Of a stretch of 64,000 bases of DNA, positions 9,580-18,200 are shown in pieces; position 1 is the stretch's first letter; each line of letters starts with the position of its first letter. Position numbers and translations under genes: made by a program. The notes beneath the pieces were generated by a model that saw nothing but the letters and a program-made list of their open reading frames with translations, did not search any database and was not told the origin of the DNA. The stretch is from Luteolibacter sp. Y139 (GTDB taxonomy: Bacteria; Verrucomicrobiota; Verrucomicrobiia; Verrucomicrobiales; Akkermansiaceae), in assembly GCF_038066715.1 (NCBI RefSeq), contig NZ_JBBUKT010000001.1:434001-498000 (forward strand), read 5' to 3'.

Positions 9580-9625
9580 GCGATCCAGGGCCCGTTGGCG
9601 GTTAGATTTCCCGGCTGGCCACGAT

Positions 9626-9641
9626 TTCACCTCTTCTTCAC
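9626..9641 (+). promoter_or_regulatory. cre-tag-like CreB binding site upstream of creB
   Basis: The sequence TTCAC-CTCTTC-TTCAC occurs 44 bases before the creB start. The consensus reported for CreB and its Aeromonas homologue BlrA is TTCAC-N6-TTCAC, so this is a perfect match in both half-sites and spacing. Position in the creB leader suggests autoregulation. A third TTCAC stands at 9679-9683, just before the start codon. Identification of the box is direct; its use here is inferred. Confidence 0.6.
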
Positions 9642-9685
9642 AGTCGGGCCACGCTCCGGGCGAATCCGGCGCGTCTCCTTCACCC

Positions 9686-10378
9686 ATGAACGTCCTGCTC
9701 GTCGAAGACGAACCCGCCATCGCCGATACCTTGGTCTACGCGCTCGAGACCGAGTGCTTCGGCGTCCATCACGCCCTCACCGGCCAGGAGGCCCTCGATG
9801 CCTTTGCCTCCACGTCCTTCGACTTCGCCATCCTCGACATCGGCCTCCCGGACATGACCGGCCTCGACGTCTGCAAGAAGCTCCGCGAAAACTCGACCGT
9901 TCCCGTCCTCTTCCTCACCGCCCGCGATGGCGAGGTGGACCGCATCCTCGGCCTTGAGCTCGGCGGCGACGACTACGTCACCAAGCCCTTCAGCCCGCGC
10001 GAAATCGTCGCCCGCATCCGCGCCATCCTCCGCCGTTCGCAGAATGGCGGCCAAACCCCTGCCCCGAACAAGCCTCCGGAGCCGCCGCCGGGAGTCCTCC
10101 ATCACGACCCCGCCGCCATGCGCATCCACTGCCACGGCAGCCAGCTCGATCTCACCGCCCACGAATACAAGCTCCTGCTGGTATTCATGAAAAACCCCCG
10201 CCGCGTCCTCAGCCGGGACCAACTCCTCGACCACGCCTGGGCCGACCCCGGCGCCGTCACCGACCGCACCATCGACGCCCACATCAAGTCGATCCGCGCC
10301 AAGCTCCGCACCGCAAAGGCCGGCGCGGAAGACCTGATCCAGACCCGCCGCGGTCTCGGCTACCTGTTCGTGCCATAA
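9686..10378 (+). CDS. creB: Two-component response regulator CreB
   Basis: 230 residues, OmpR/PhoB class. The receiver domain (1-~120) carries the acidic pocket in LLVEDEPAIADTLVYALE, phospho-acceptor Asp51 (FAILDIGLPD), the switch Thr in PVLFLTARDGEVDR and Lys in DYVTKPFSPRE. The C-terminal winged helix ends in the typical TIDAHIKSIRAKL and TRRGLGYLF. Segments IADTLVYALE, FLTAR-EVDR-LGLE and KPFSPRE match E. coli CreB closely. The kinase creC is downstream, separated by one small membrane gene. In enterobacteria CreBC responds to carbon and fermentation state; the signal here is unknown. No creD is visible. Confidence 0.9.
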   Translation: MNVLLVEDEPAIADTLVYALETECFGVHHALTGQEALDAFASTSFDFAILDIGLPDMTGLDVCKKLRENSTVPVLFLTARDGEVDRILGLELGGDDYVTKPFSPREIVARIRAILRRSQNGGQTPAPNKPPEPPPGVLHHDPAAMRIHCHGSQLDLTAHEYKLLLVFMKNPRRVLSRDQLLDHAWADPGAVTDRTIDAHIKSIRAKLRTAKAGAEDLIQTRRGLGYLFVP

Positions 10379-10428
10379 GGCCTCGAACACCCCGCTGGAT
10401 TCAAAAAACCTAACAACCCATCCCTCCC

Positions 10429-10848
10429 ATGAACGCCGGCATCCTCCTGTTCCTCGCCGTGGTTCTTGCTCCTTTGGTGATTGGCATCGCCCTCCTGCTC
10501 ACGGCACGTCGGTTGAAGAAATACTGGGCAAAGATCCTCACCGGATTGGCGGGATCAGCCTCGCTCATGGCAGCCGCCTTTTACCTTTTCGGCATGGGTC
10601 CCTACGTCTGGGCTCTCCACCTCGAATCGAAGTGGCGTCCGGCCAACCCTCAAACCAAATCGGACCTCGAGGCCAAGCTGTCGGGATACAGCACCCGGGA
10701 CATCCCGCCCGCGCAATCCGAATGGGGACACAATCACAAGCTCGAGCCGGGCGAACGGATGACCCGATACTCATTGCTCGGCGCTCCCCTCGACGTCGTC
10801 TTTACACCCGATGACCGGATCGTGACGATCTACACCTCCTACGAGTGA
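10429..10848 (+). CDS. Small membrane protein between creB and creC
   Basis: 139 residues with two N-terminal hydrophobic helices (~4-24 and ~38-60) followed by a hydrophilic domain of ~75 residues (KWRPANPQTKSDLEAKLSGY, then FTPDDRIVTIYTSYE). I recognise no family. Spacing of 50 bases after creB and 46 before creC, all on one strand, suggests one transcript. It could modulate CreC in the membrane, but no sequence feature proves this. Confidence 0.65.
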   Translation: MNAGILLFLAVVLAPLVIGIALLLTARRLKKYWAKILTGLAGSASLMAAAFYLFGMGPYVWALHLESKWRPANPQTKSDLEAKLSGYSTRDIPPAQSEWGHNHKLEPGERMTRYSLLGAPLDVVFTPDDRIVTIYTSYE

Positions 10849-10894
10849 ACGCTCCGGCCTTGTGTTCCCGGGCTTGCTCCCTTGAGTCTCTCCC

Positions 10895-12322
10895 ATGCGC
10901 CTCACCCGCGTCACGCTGTTCTTCATCGCCCTGATCATCGGCACGGGTCTCTACCTGCTGATGCGCCAGCAGCTGTCCGTCGTGGAGCCGCAGACCTATC
11001 AGGCCACCGAGGAGTCGATGGTCGATGCCGCGCAGCTCCTCTCCTCCTTTGTCGATGCCGACCTGAAAGCCGGCGGCTTCAATAAGGAGCGCTTTGAAGA
11101 TGCCTTTCACGGTGCCTCGCGCCGCCAGTTCAAGGCCCTCATTCATGGTCACCTCAAGGACCACATGGGCCTCGGCGCCTACGTGACCGATGCCAACGGC
11201 AAGTGCCTGTTTGATTCAGCCGGCAAGCTGGAAGGCACCGATCTCCATGCCTCACGCGATGTCGCCCTCACCCTGCGCGGCGAGTACGGCGCTCGTAGTA
11301 GCCGGACGGACGAAGCCAATCCCTTCTCCTCCGTGCTCCACGTCGGCGCCTTGATTGGCCCTCGTGAAAATCCCTTCGGCGTGCTCACGGTTTACAAGCC
11401 CCAGTCCGATGTCCTGCCGATCGTCGATGCCCGACGTCGCGGCATTTACTGGGGCACCGGACTCATCGGCGCCGGCATTCTCTTTCTCGTCACCGCCGTC
11501 TTCATTTGGCAATACCGGCCGGTCGGCCTGCTCACCGAGTACGCCCGCGAGATCGAGTCGGGCAAGCGCCCGCCCCTGCCCAAGCTCGGCGCCGGCAAGG
11601 AAGTCAACACCCTCGCCCGCGCACTGGAGTCGATGCGTGAGGCGCTGGAAGGACGCCGCTACGCCGAGCGCTACGTCCAGACCCTGACCCACGAAATGAA
11701 GAGCCCGCTCGCCGCCATCCGCGGCGCTGCCGAGTTGCTTGATGAAGACATGCCGGAAGCCGACCGCCGCCGCTTCCTCGAAAACATCCGCGCCGAATCC
11801 GGCCGCGCCGAGCGCCTGCTCAATCGGCTCTTGGAACTCTCCGCCCTCGAAGGCCGCAGCAGCTTGGAAGAAAGCGGGATCATCGACCTCGTCCCCATCG
11901 TCACCCGCGCCATCGACCAAGCGAAGCCACCGGCCAATCTCGGGCGGGTCTCTCTGGACATCTCGCTCCCGGAGACACCCGTCAATGTCCGTGGTGACGC
12001 CTTCATCCTCCGCTCCGCGGTGACCAACCTGTTGGAGAACGCCATCGATTTCTCCCCCGCCGGAGCCACGGTGGACATCGTACTTCAGCCGGACGGCAGC
12101 ATCACCATCTCCGATCGCGGCCCGGGCGTCCCCGACTACGCGCGTGAAAAGATCTTCGAGCGCTTCTACTCGCTCAAGCACCACTCCTTCGGCCGCAAAG
12201 GCACCGGCCTCGGCCTCACCCTCGTCAAGGAAGCCGCCGAACTCCACGGCGGCACCGTCTCCCTCGACGACCGCGAAGGCGGCGGCACCATCGCAAAGCT
12301 GGTACTACCGGTAGTCGCATAA
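10895..12322 (+). CDS. creC: Two-component sensor histidine kinase CreC
   Basis: 475 residues. TM1 (~8-24), a periplasmic sensor domain (~25-185) with the CreC-like DANGKCLFDSAGKLEGTD and LTLRGEYGARSS, TM2 (~190-208), HAMP-like linker (YAREIESGKRPPLPKLG), dimerisation/phosphoacceptor box TLTHEMKSPLAAIRGAAELL with His266, then the HATPase: N-box NLLENAIDFSPAG, G1 SDRGPGVPDY, F-box IFERFYSL and G2 KGTGLGLTLVKEAAELHGG. Several blocks are near identical to E. coli CreC. It should autophosphorylate and pass phosphate to Asp51 of CreB. Confidence 0.91.
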   Translation: MRLTRVTLFFIALIIGTGLYLLMRQQLSVVEPQTYQATEESMVDAAQLLSSFVDADLKAGGFNKERFEDAFHGASRRQFKALIHGHLKDHMGLGAYVTDANGKCLFDSAGKLEGTDLHASRDVALTLRGEYGARSSRTDEANPFSSVLHVGALIGPRENPFGVLTVYKPQSDVLPIVDARRRGIYWGTGLIGAGILFLVTAVFIWQYRPVGLLTEYAREIESGKRPPLPKLGAGKEVNTLARALESMREALEGRRYAERYVQTLTHEMKSPLAAIRGAAELLDEDMPEADRRRFLENIRAESGRAERLLNRLLELSALEGRSSLEESGIIDLVPIVTRAIDQAKPPANLGRVSLDISLPETPVNVRGDAFILRSAVTNLLENAIDFSPAGATVDIVLQPDGSITISDRGPGVPDYAREKIFERFYSLKHHSFGRKGTGLGLTLVKEAAELHGGTVSLDDREGGGTIAKLVLPVVA

Positions 12323-12325
12323 GGA

Positions 12326-12346
12326 GTGTCGACGTTCCGTCGACAC
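12326..12346. repeat. Perfect hairpin after creC (possible terminator or REP element)
   Basis: Nine-base arms GTGTCGACG and CGTCGACAC surround a TTC loop, 4 bases after the creC stop. No T-run follows, so a simple intrinsic terminator is not clear. The layout (GGAG + hairpin) resembles the hairpin at 19194-19215, suggesting a dispersed palindromic repeat. Confidence 0.55.
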
Positions 12347-12416
12347 GGAGTGGGAAGAATGCCCAAGTTCCCCATACTCCATCTGAAAACATCGCTCGAC
12401 CGGACATTTCCACCGC

Positions 12417-12758
12417 ATGCCCCTCTCCCTCCGTCAGCATCGTCTTCTCTCCACCTCTTTCGGATGCGCGGCAGCCTACGCAGCAATCTTCATCGTGCTG
12501 CACCACACCGTGAAATCGAACCACCTCTGGCGCGAACTTATGGCGACTCCAAAGTCTCGCACCGACCTCTTGGCTCTCTCGGTAGCCTATGCCGTCCTCT
12601 CAGCCGCCCTTGCCTTGCTGTCGGGCTGGAAGCCGATCGAATTACCGGCCAAATGGTTCCGCATAAGCCTCGTCGGCATCACGGCCTTGGCCCTGCTTGG
12701 CTCGGCCTTCATGCTGGTCGTGATTGTCTTCAACTTGGATTGGAAAATGTCGCTTTAA
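12417..12758 (+). CDS. Hypothetical three-helix membrane protein
   Basis: 113 residues, with hydrophobic segments at ~11-28, ~51-66 and ~83-105 (LVGITALALLGSAFMLVVIVF). There is no conserved motif that I recognise. It sits between creC and the SIMPL-domain gene on the same strand, with ~75-95 base gaps either side. Function unknown. Confidence 0.5.
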   Translation: MPLSLRQHRLLSTSFGCAAAYAAIFIVLHHTVKSNHLWRELMATPKSRTDLLALSVAYAVLSAALALLSGWKPIELPAKWFRISLVGITALALLGSAFMLVVIVFNLDWKMSL

Positions 12759-12833
12759 GCCGACTCGATCAGGAAAGATAACTTGGAGCATTTTCGTATC
12801 TCTCGTGAAGCCAGCTCTCTAACTCACTTTTTC

Positions 12834-13631
12834 ATGAGCACTCCCCCCACCCCCGTCTCCCGCAAGGTCGCACTCCCCTTCTTCAGCGCGGTCGCGGTCG
12901 CACTCGGCCTTGCCGGGTCCGTCTTCATCGCCGCCACGACTTGGAAAGACGTCCGGAAGAAGCCGGAGAAAAACAACATCCGCATCACCGGCTCCGCCCG
13001 GAAACGCATCACTTCCGATCTCATCCAGTGGTCCGCCGCGGTCGAAGCAAGAGGAGCAGACCGCACCGCCGCCTACGTCGCCCTCAAAGGCGGGACCGAG
13101 AAGGTCGTCGGTTTCCTCAGGGCGCAAGGCGTGAAGGAAGTCGAGATCCAGACCGAATCCGCCGCGATTATCGAGGAATTCGAAATCATCAAGGAGGACA
13201 AGGTCCTGCCAAACACCAACGTTCCGCTGCGCTCGGAACGAAGGGAGTCGAAAGGCTTCAAGGCCAAGCAGGTGGTTTCCGTCAATTCGACGAACGTCCC
13301 GCAGATCGAAAAGGTCTCTCGGGAAATCACTACGCTACTGGAACAGGGAGTGGACGTCGCCTCGCAGGCACCGAACTACTACTACACCCGCCTCGGCGAA
13401 CTGAAGCTCGAGATGCTCGCGGAAGCCGGCAAGGACGCCCGTTCGCGTGCCGAGAACATCCTCAACTCGGCCGGCAACTCTCACGTGGGCAAGCTCGTCT
13501 ACGCCGACATGGGCATCATCAACATCAACGCCGCCAACTCCACCGAAACCTCGAACGAAGGCAACAACGACACCACCTCCCGCGACAAGGACATCATCAC
13601 CATCGTCCACGCGGAATACGAAGTCGAATAA
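12834..13631 (+). CDS. SIMPL-domain (DUF541) protein with N-terminal membrane anchor
   Basis: 265 residues from ATG 12834 (an upstream TTG-initiated frame adds nothing conserved). One membrane helix (~13-34) is followed by a SIMPL/DUF541 domain: IRITGSARKRITSDLIQWS, a middle region with VEIQTESA, QVVSVNSTNVPQIEKVSREI, and the terminal ANSTETSNEGNNDTTSRDKDII before the last strand. SIMPL proteins are exported or periplasmic and poorly understood; some form oligomeric channels or assemblies. The protein lacks the C-terminal anchor, so it likely faces the periplasm through the N-terminal helix. Confidence 0.82.
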   Translation: MSTPPTPVSRKVALPFFSAVAVALGLAGSVFIAATTWKDVRKKPEKNNIRITGSARKRITSDLIQWSAAVEARGADRTAAYVALKGGTEKVVGFLRAQGVKEVEIQTESAAIIEEFEIIKEDKVLPNTNVPLRSERRESKGFKAKQVVSVNSTNVPQIEKVSREITTLLEQGVDVASQAPNYYYTRLGELKLEMLAEAGKDARSRAENILNSAGNSHVGKLVYADMGIININAANSTETSNEGNNDTTSRDKDIITIVHAEYEVE

Positions 13632-13697
13632 GCCGTGACGGAGAGCAGCGGCACCTTCCGTTCGACCTCCCGACCAAAAGAGCGCGCTCCAGATGTA

Positions 13698-13733
13698 CGT
13701 AGTCCCGCCTTCAGGCGGACTCGAGCGGTCCCT
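13698..13733. repeat. REP-like palindromic repeat, copy 1
   Basis: The stretch starts CGTAGTCCCGCCTTCAGG and continues to GAGCGGTCCCT. It contains the inverted arms CCGCCT and AGGCGG. A second copy with two or three differences is at 35822-35856, also next to convergent gene ends. Intergenic, palindromic and repeated, so probably a REP/MITE-type element typical of this genome. Confidence 0.65.
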
Positions 13734-13756
13734 TCACGCCGCATCCATCTCCACCG

Positions 13757-15184
13757 CTAATCCCAAAACGTCTTCTCCTTCGCAACCGACGCCTTGAACG
13801 CATCAATGGCTCCCTTCAACTCACTCACCTTCTCCCCCTGCTCCGAAGCCCTATCGATCCGCTCATAAGGATCTTCCTCCACATTGAATAGCAGCGGCTT
13901 CTCATTCGACGCCGCAAACCCATAGCTATCCCCCGTCTGCGAAAACAGCTTCGTGTGCAGCTTCCACGGTCCCACCCGCGCGCCATAGACCGAGCTGTCC
14001 GGCTGACCGGTGTAAATGTAGCGGAACTCAGGCACCGTCCCCTGAAACGCTTCCGGGTTGAGATAGGGACGAAGGTCCCTGCCATCGATGCTCCGATCGG
14101 AAGGCAACGGCTCGCCCGCCAACGCAAACGCGGTAGGCAACACATCCATCGTCGAAGCCGGCTGGCGCACCACCGTCGCCGGCAAGATCGTCCCCGGCCA
14201 ATACCACACGCCAACTTCGCGGACGCCCCCCTCCCAAGTCGAACCCTTCCCATCTCGGAACGGCAAGGCGGAGCCGACCAATCTACGGGCCTCACCGTAC
14301 TTCGGATGATTCACGTCGTTCTGATGGGCAATCCACGGCCCATTGTCGGAGCTCAGAATGACCAGCGTGTTCTGCGCGATCCCCTCCTTCTCCAGCGCTC
14401 CGTTCAACGCCCCCATCATTTCATCGATCTCCTCGATGCAATCGCCATACGGCCCATGCAGCGACTTCCCTTGGAAGTCCTTTCCCGCATGCACCGGCAA
14501 GTGCGGCATGTTCGGCGCGATGTAGAGCAGGAAGGGCTTCTCCTTGTGCTCCTTGATGAACTGGATGCTGAGATCCCGGTAACGCCGCGTCAGTCCCTCC
14601 TGCAGCGGCACATTCGAGCATATGTCGTGCTCGATGATCTCATACCCCGCGACCGGTTCCGTCCCGGACGCCTTCGAACGAATCAGGTTGGAAGACGGAT
14701 CGTAGTCATTGGAAACATTCGTGCCCTCCCACACTTCGAATCCATGGGCCAATGGCAACGCATCCGGAGTGTTGCCATTCGACTGATTCGGATTCCCCAA
14801 GTGCCACTTGCCGAAGAAGCCCGTGGCATACCCGCGCTCCTTCAGACCCTCGGCCAAGGTGATTTCCTTCGTGTGGATGTGACGCGCCGCCGTCGGAGCG
14901 AGCGCCAGGGCATTCAAACCCGAGCGTCGCGGATTTCGCCCCGTCATCAGCGCATAGCGCGAAGCCGAACACGCCGGCGAAGCACTATAGAACTGCGGGA
15001 AGTTCGCCCCATCCCGCACCATCCGCGACACGTTCGGCGTGTGAATCGTCGGATTCCCCGTGTGCGTGAAATCGCCGTAGCCACTGTCATCTAACAGCAC
15101 CACGACGATGTTCGGCTTCTCAAGTGCGGGGCGCGCCTGGGCGACAGCACAGGCCAAGGCAAACAATAGGCAGCAAACTCTCAT
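13757..15184 (-). CDS. Secreted sulfatase (type I, formylglycine-dependent)
   Basis: 475 residues from the ATG at 15184, which opens with a Sec signal peptide (MRVCCLLFALACAVAQA); an ATG two codons upstream is also possible. The alkaline phosphatase superfamily fold is clear: NIVVVLLDDSGYGDF (metal Asp pair), SASPACSASRYALMTGRNP with Cys72 in a C-x-A-S-R box (formylglycine site), GKWHLGN, and LVILSSDNGPW (Asp/Asn metal ligands). It should remove sulfate esters from polysaccharides or small molecules outside the cytoplasm. No dedicated sulfatase-maturase is in the window. It lies convergent to the SIMPL gene and 67 bases after the long operon. Confidence 0.88.
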   Translation of the reverse strand: MRVCCLLFALACAVAQARPALEKPNIVVVLLDDSGYGDFTHTGNPTIHTPNVSRMVRDGANFPQFYSASPACSASRYALMTGRNPRRSGLNALALAPTAARHIHTKEITLAEGLKERGYATGFFGKWHLGNPNQSNGNTPDALPLAHGFEVWEGTNVSNDYDPSSNLIRSKASGTEPVAGYEIIEHDICSNVPLQEGLTRRYRDLSIQFIKEHKEKPFLLYIAPNMPHLPVHAGKDFQGKSLHGPYGDCIEEIDEMMGALNGALEKEGIAQNTLVILSSDNGPWIAHQNDVNHPKYGEARRLVGSALPFRDGKGSTWEGGVREVGVWYWPGTILPATVVRQPASTMDVLPTAFALAGEPLPSDRSIDGRDLRPYLNPEAFQGTVPEFRYIYTGQPDSSVYGARVGPWKLHTKLFSQTGDSYGFAASNEKPLLFNVEEDPYERIDRASEQGEKVSELKGAIDAFKASVAKEKTFWD

Positions 15185-15250
15185 CGGCATCGCAGAGACG
15201 CCATTTACGCACCATTTCCACCATTTCCATCCAAAAAACGCCATTTCACC

Positions 15251-18200
15251 CTACGCCGCCTGCCAACGCTTCGCGATCGCCTCAAGTTCATCCACTTGCT
15301 GAGCAACGTCCTCCCGCCCGAAGTGCTTCGCTTCAAGGGCATCGATTTCTTTCTCAATCGCCTCCTTCATGGAGGGTGCGATACCCTCGCGCTTCTGCAA
15401 GCGCCGCAGGTAGCCGATCACGCTCACCGCATTGATATGAGCCGGCAGCGGAATCAGCACCGGCCCCTCGTGAAGCGGCGTCTTACGCCGCTTCGCGGAC
15501 GCGATCAGGGCAGCGATGATCGCAGCCAGCGCCGCAAGCCCGCCGATGATCCAAGGCCCAACCCGCTTGGCACTACCGCCCAGCGCAACCTGCTCGCCCA
15601 CCGGCTGGAGATCGACATCCACATAGCGCTGCCGCGTCAGCCCGTCTTCCTTAGCCAACTCAGGCTTCACCGCCGGGAAATGAAACGACGCTGGCAAGGT
15701 GCCCCCCTTCGGCTTCAATTCAACCCGCCATTCATGTTCAGCGATCGGAGCAAGATCTTCCGCGGCAGCATCCATTTCCACGACCCGCAGGCCACGGTCC
15801 TCGATATTGCCCGTCTCGAAGCCCTCGATGTCCTTCGTCATGAGGTCACCCAACGGCGGCACCAGGCCATGAGCCGTCGCCTTCACTTCAAGATAGAGAC
15901 AGCCCTTCTCCTTGTTGCTGCGCTCGTCAAGCGTCTGGGTCACCTTCAGATCCCGGAAAGGCCGCGGTTCCGCCTTCGCTGCATCGATCAGAACCTCCGC
16001 CGATGTCACCGGCAGCACCACATAGCCGGACGTATCGTTGAAATCCAGATCCAGCTTGAGCGGCGGAACCTTGTCCACCTGCGGCCCCTTTGGCTTGAGC
16101 AGGAAGTAGGCATAAGGCGTGAGCCGCCAGCCGAACTTGGGATCAGTCTGCGACTCCACCTTGTCGTTGTGGAAGGTAAGCGAAACCACTTCGAAATGCT
16201 CTTCCAGCGCTGCCCGCGCCGCCTTCTCGAACTTGTCGCGGTAGTCCTCCGTCGGCCGGCCGAAATTCCACGCATATTGCATCGTATTCTGGTTCTGCAG
16301 GTACTTCTGGAAGCCACCCGCCTCGCGCTCGATCTCGCGCGTATGCCGCAGGTTCACGCGCAGCCCGAATGGCTGGTCGGTACCAACGCGATCTGGCCCA
16401 TCGACGGCAGCATCAAGTTCAATCTCCGTGATCAGGTCGCGATAATAAGCCAGCACCTCGCTCGCATCACGCATCGCCTCGTGATCGCCAACAATCGCCG
16501 CAGCACCTTCCAAATAACGAAGCTTCAAATCAGGCGCGACGTTCGCGAGCCGGTTGTTGATCGTCGTCGCGAAGGACTTGAGATGCCGGGCCTTCGCATC
16601 ACCCGGCAATGCCTCCAGCGCCGCCTTGATCTTCGCATACTCCTCCGGCGTCGCGACGTGGTTGCTCTTCAAGGCTTCCAGCGCCGGAGAACCCAGTGCG
16701 CCATAGAACCAAGTCTCGAACACCGAAGTCGTCTCCTTCGTGGGATCTTCCAGCGGCAAGCTCTTCGCATAGTCCGCCGCAGCCGCAGCAAGCGAATCGA
16801 GCGCAGCCCGCTTGATCTTGCTGTGCTCATGATTGCCCTCGAGGCTGCTTTGGTAATTGCTCTCCTCGAATCGCAAGCCCGCCAGCTGCTCCTCCAAGCG
16901 CCATGACTCCGCGGGCTTCTTCAGCAGCGCCCGTTCGAGTACACCCTGCGCCGCCTTGTAGCCGACCAGGATCTGTTCCTGCAGCTCCTTGTCCTTGCGC
17001 TTCGTCTGATAGGCCTGCTGCAGCTTCGGATTCGGCCACAGCCCCGCAAGATTCAGCCGCATCTTGCCGACCAGCGTCGCGAGCGTGCGCGAATCCAGCA
17101 CATCGGTCGCACCGAACACCGACTCGACCGCTTCAACGCGCCAAACCTCCGCCTGACTGTGGCAGGAGATGAATGCGCTCGCGAGCTCATCGTGGAAGCT
17201 CTCGCCCAGATCCAGCGCGCTGATTCCCTTCACCAGCGCGGCCAATTCCACCAGGTTTCGCTCCTGCTTCGAACGCGTCAACGGAATCGCTCCCGACTGA
17301 TTGTTGAAACCGTAGAAATACATGTACTGCGAACGATAGTTCTGCCCCTCGTTCGGATTGTGGTTCTCTGTCCACACCCGGATCGTCTCGCGCACCAGCG
17401 ACTTCGCCTGCTCCTTGTCGGTCGCAGCGAGCGTCTTGATCACCGGCAGCGCCTGGTTCTCCTCCTTCACCTTCAGGTGCAGCCTCGCGGCAGCAAGCAG
17501 GCATTCGTTGCGCGTCGCGCTTTCGATGGCGGACAGCCACTTCTCATCCGGCTTGCACTCCAGCAACTGCCCTGCCCCAATCGGCCTCACGCCGGGTCCC
17601 TGATAGCCGGTGTTGGGACGACTGAAGAACAGGTTCCCCCACTCATCATACTGCGGCACCATCCGGCGCGAATTGCTCTGATCCTTCTGCCTCGTGACGT
17701 CGGCCTCATAAGCCCACTGCTCCGCATAAATCGTGAAGATGCCGCCCCATGCCGTAGGATCGAGATCCTTCGTGGAAAGCATCGTCGTCACCGCGGCATG
17801 CTGGAGCTTGAGCTGCTCCAGCCGCAGCGCCTCATCCGGATTCTCACGGGTCTGCGCGGTGAGCGTTCCCAGCGAAGCCAGCAACTCGACACCCACGCCC
17901 TGCGGGTTCTTGAACGTCTTCTCAAGCCACTGCTTGCCGCTGTCGTCACCGAGCTGCGGAATGAGCGAGAGCGCCCGGAACAAAGCCTCCGCCTTCGCCT
18001 GCGGCGGTGCCTTCTCATCGGTCAGGAACGAAGTCGAAAGCTCCCACGCCAGCGGCAGCGCTTCCTTCCCTGCTTCCTTCTTGTCGAGCTGAAGCAGCTC
18101 CGCGCGATGGCGCGCGATCAAATTCAGCGCAGCATAGTCCTTCTTTTCCTTCGCCACTGTTAGATCGGGCAGGAATGGGCCCGCGTCCTTCACAAAGCCA

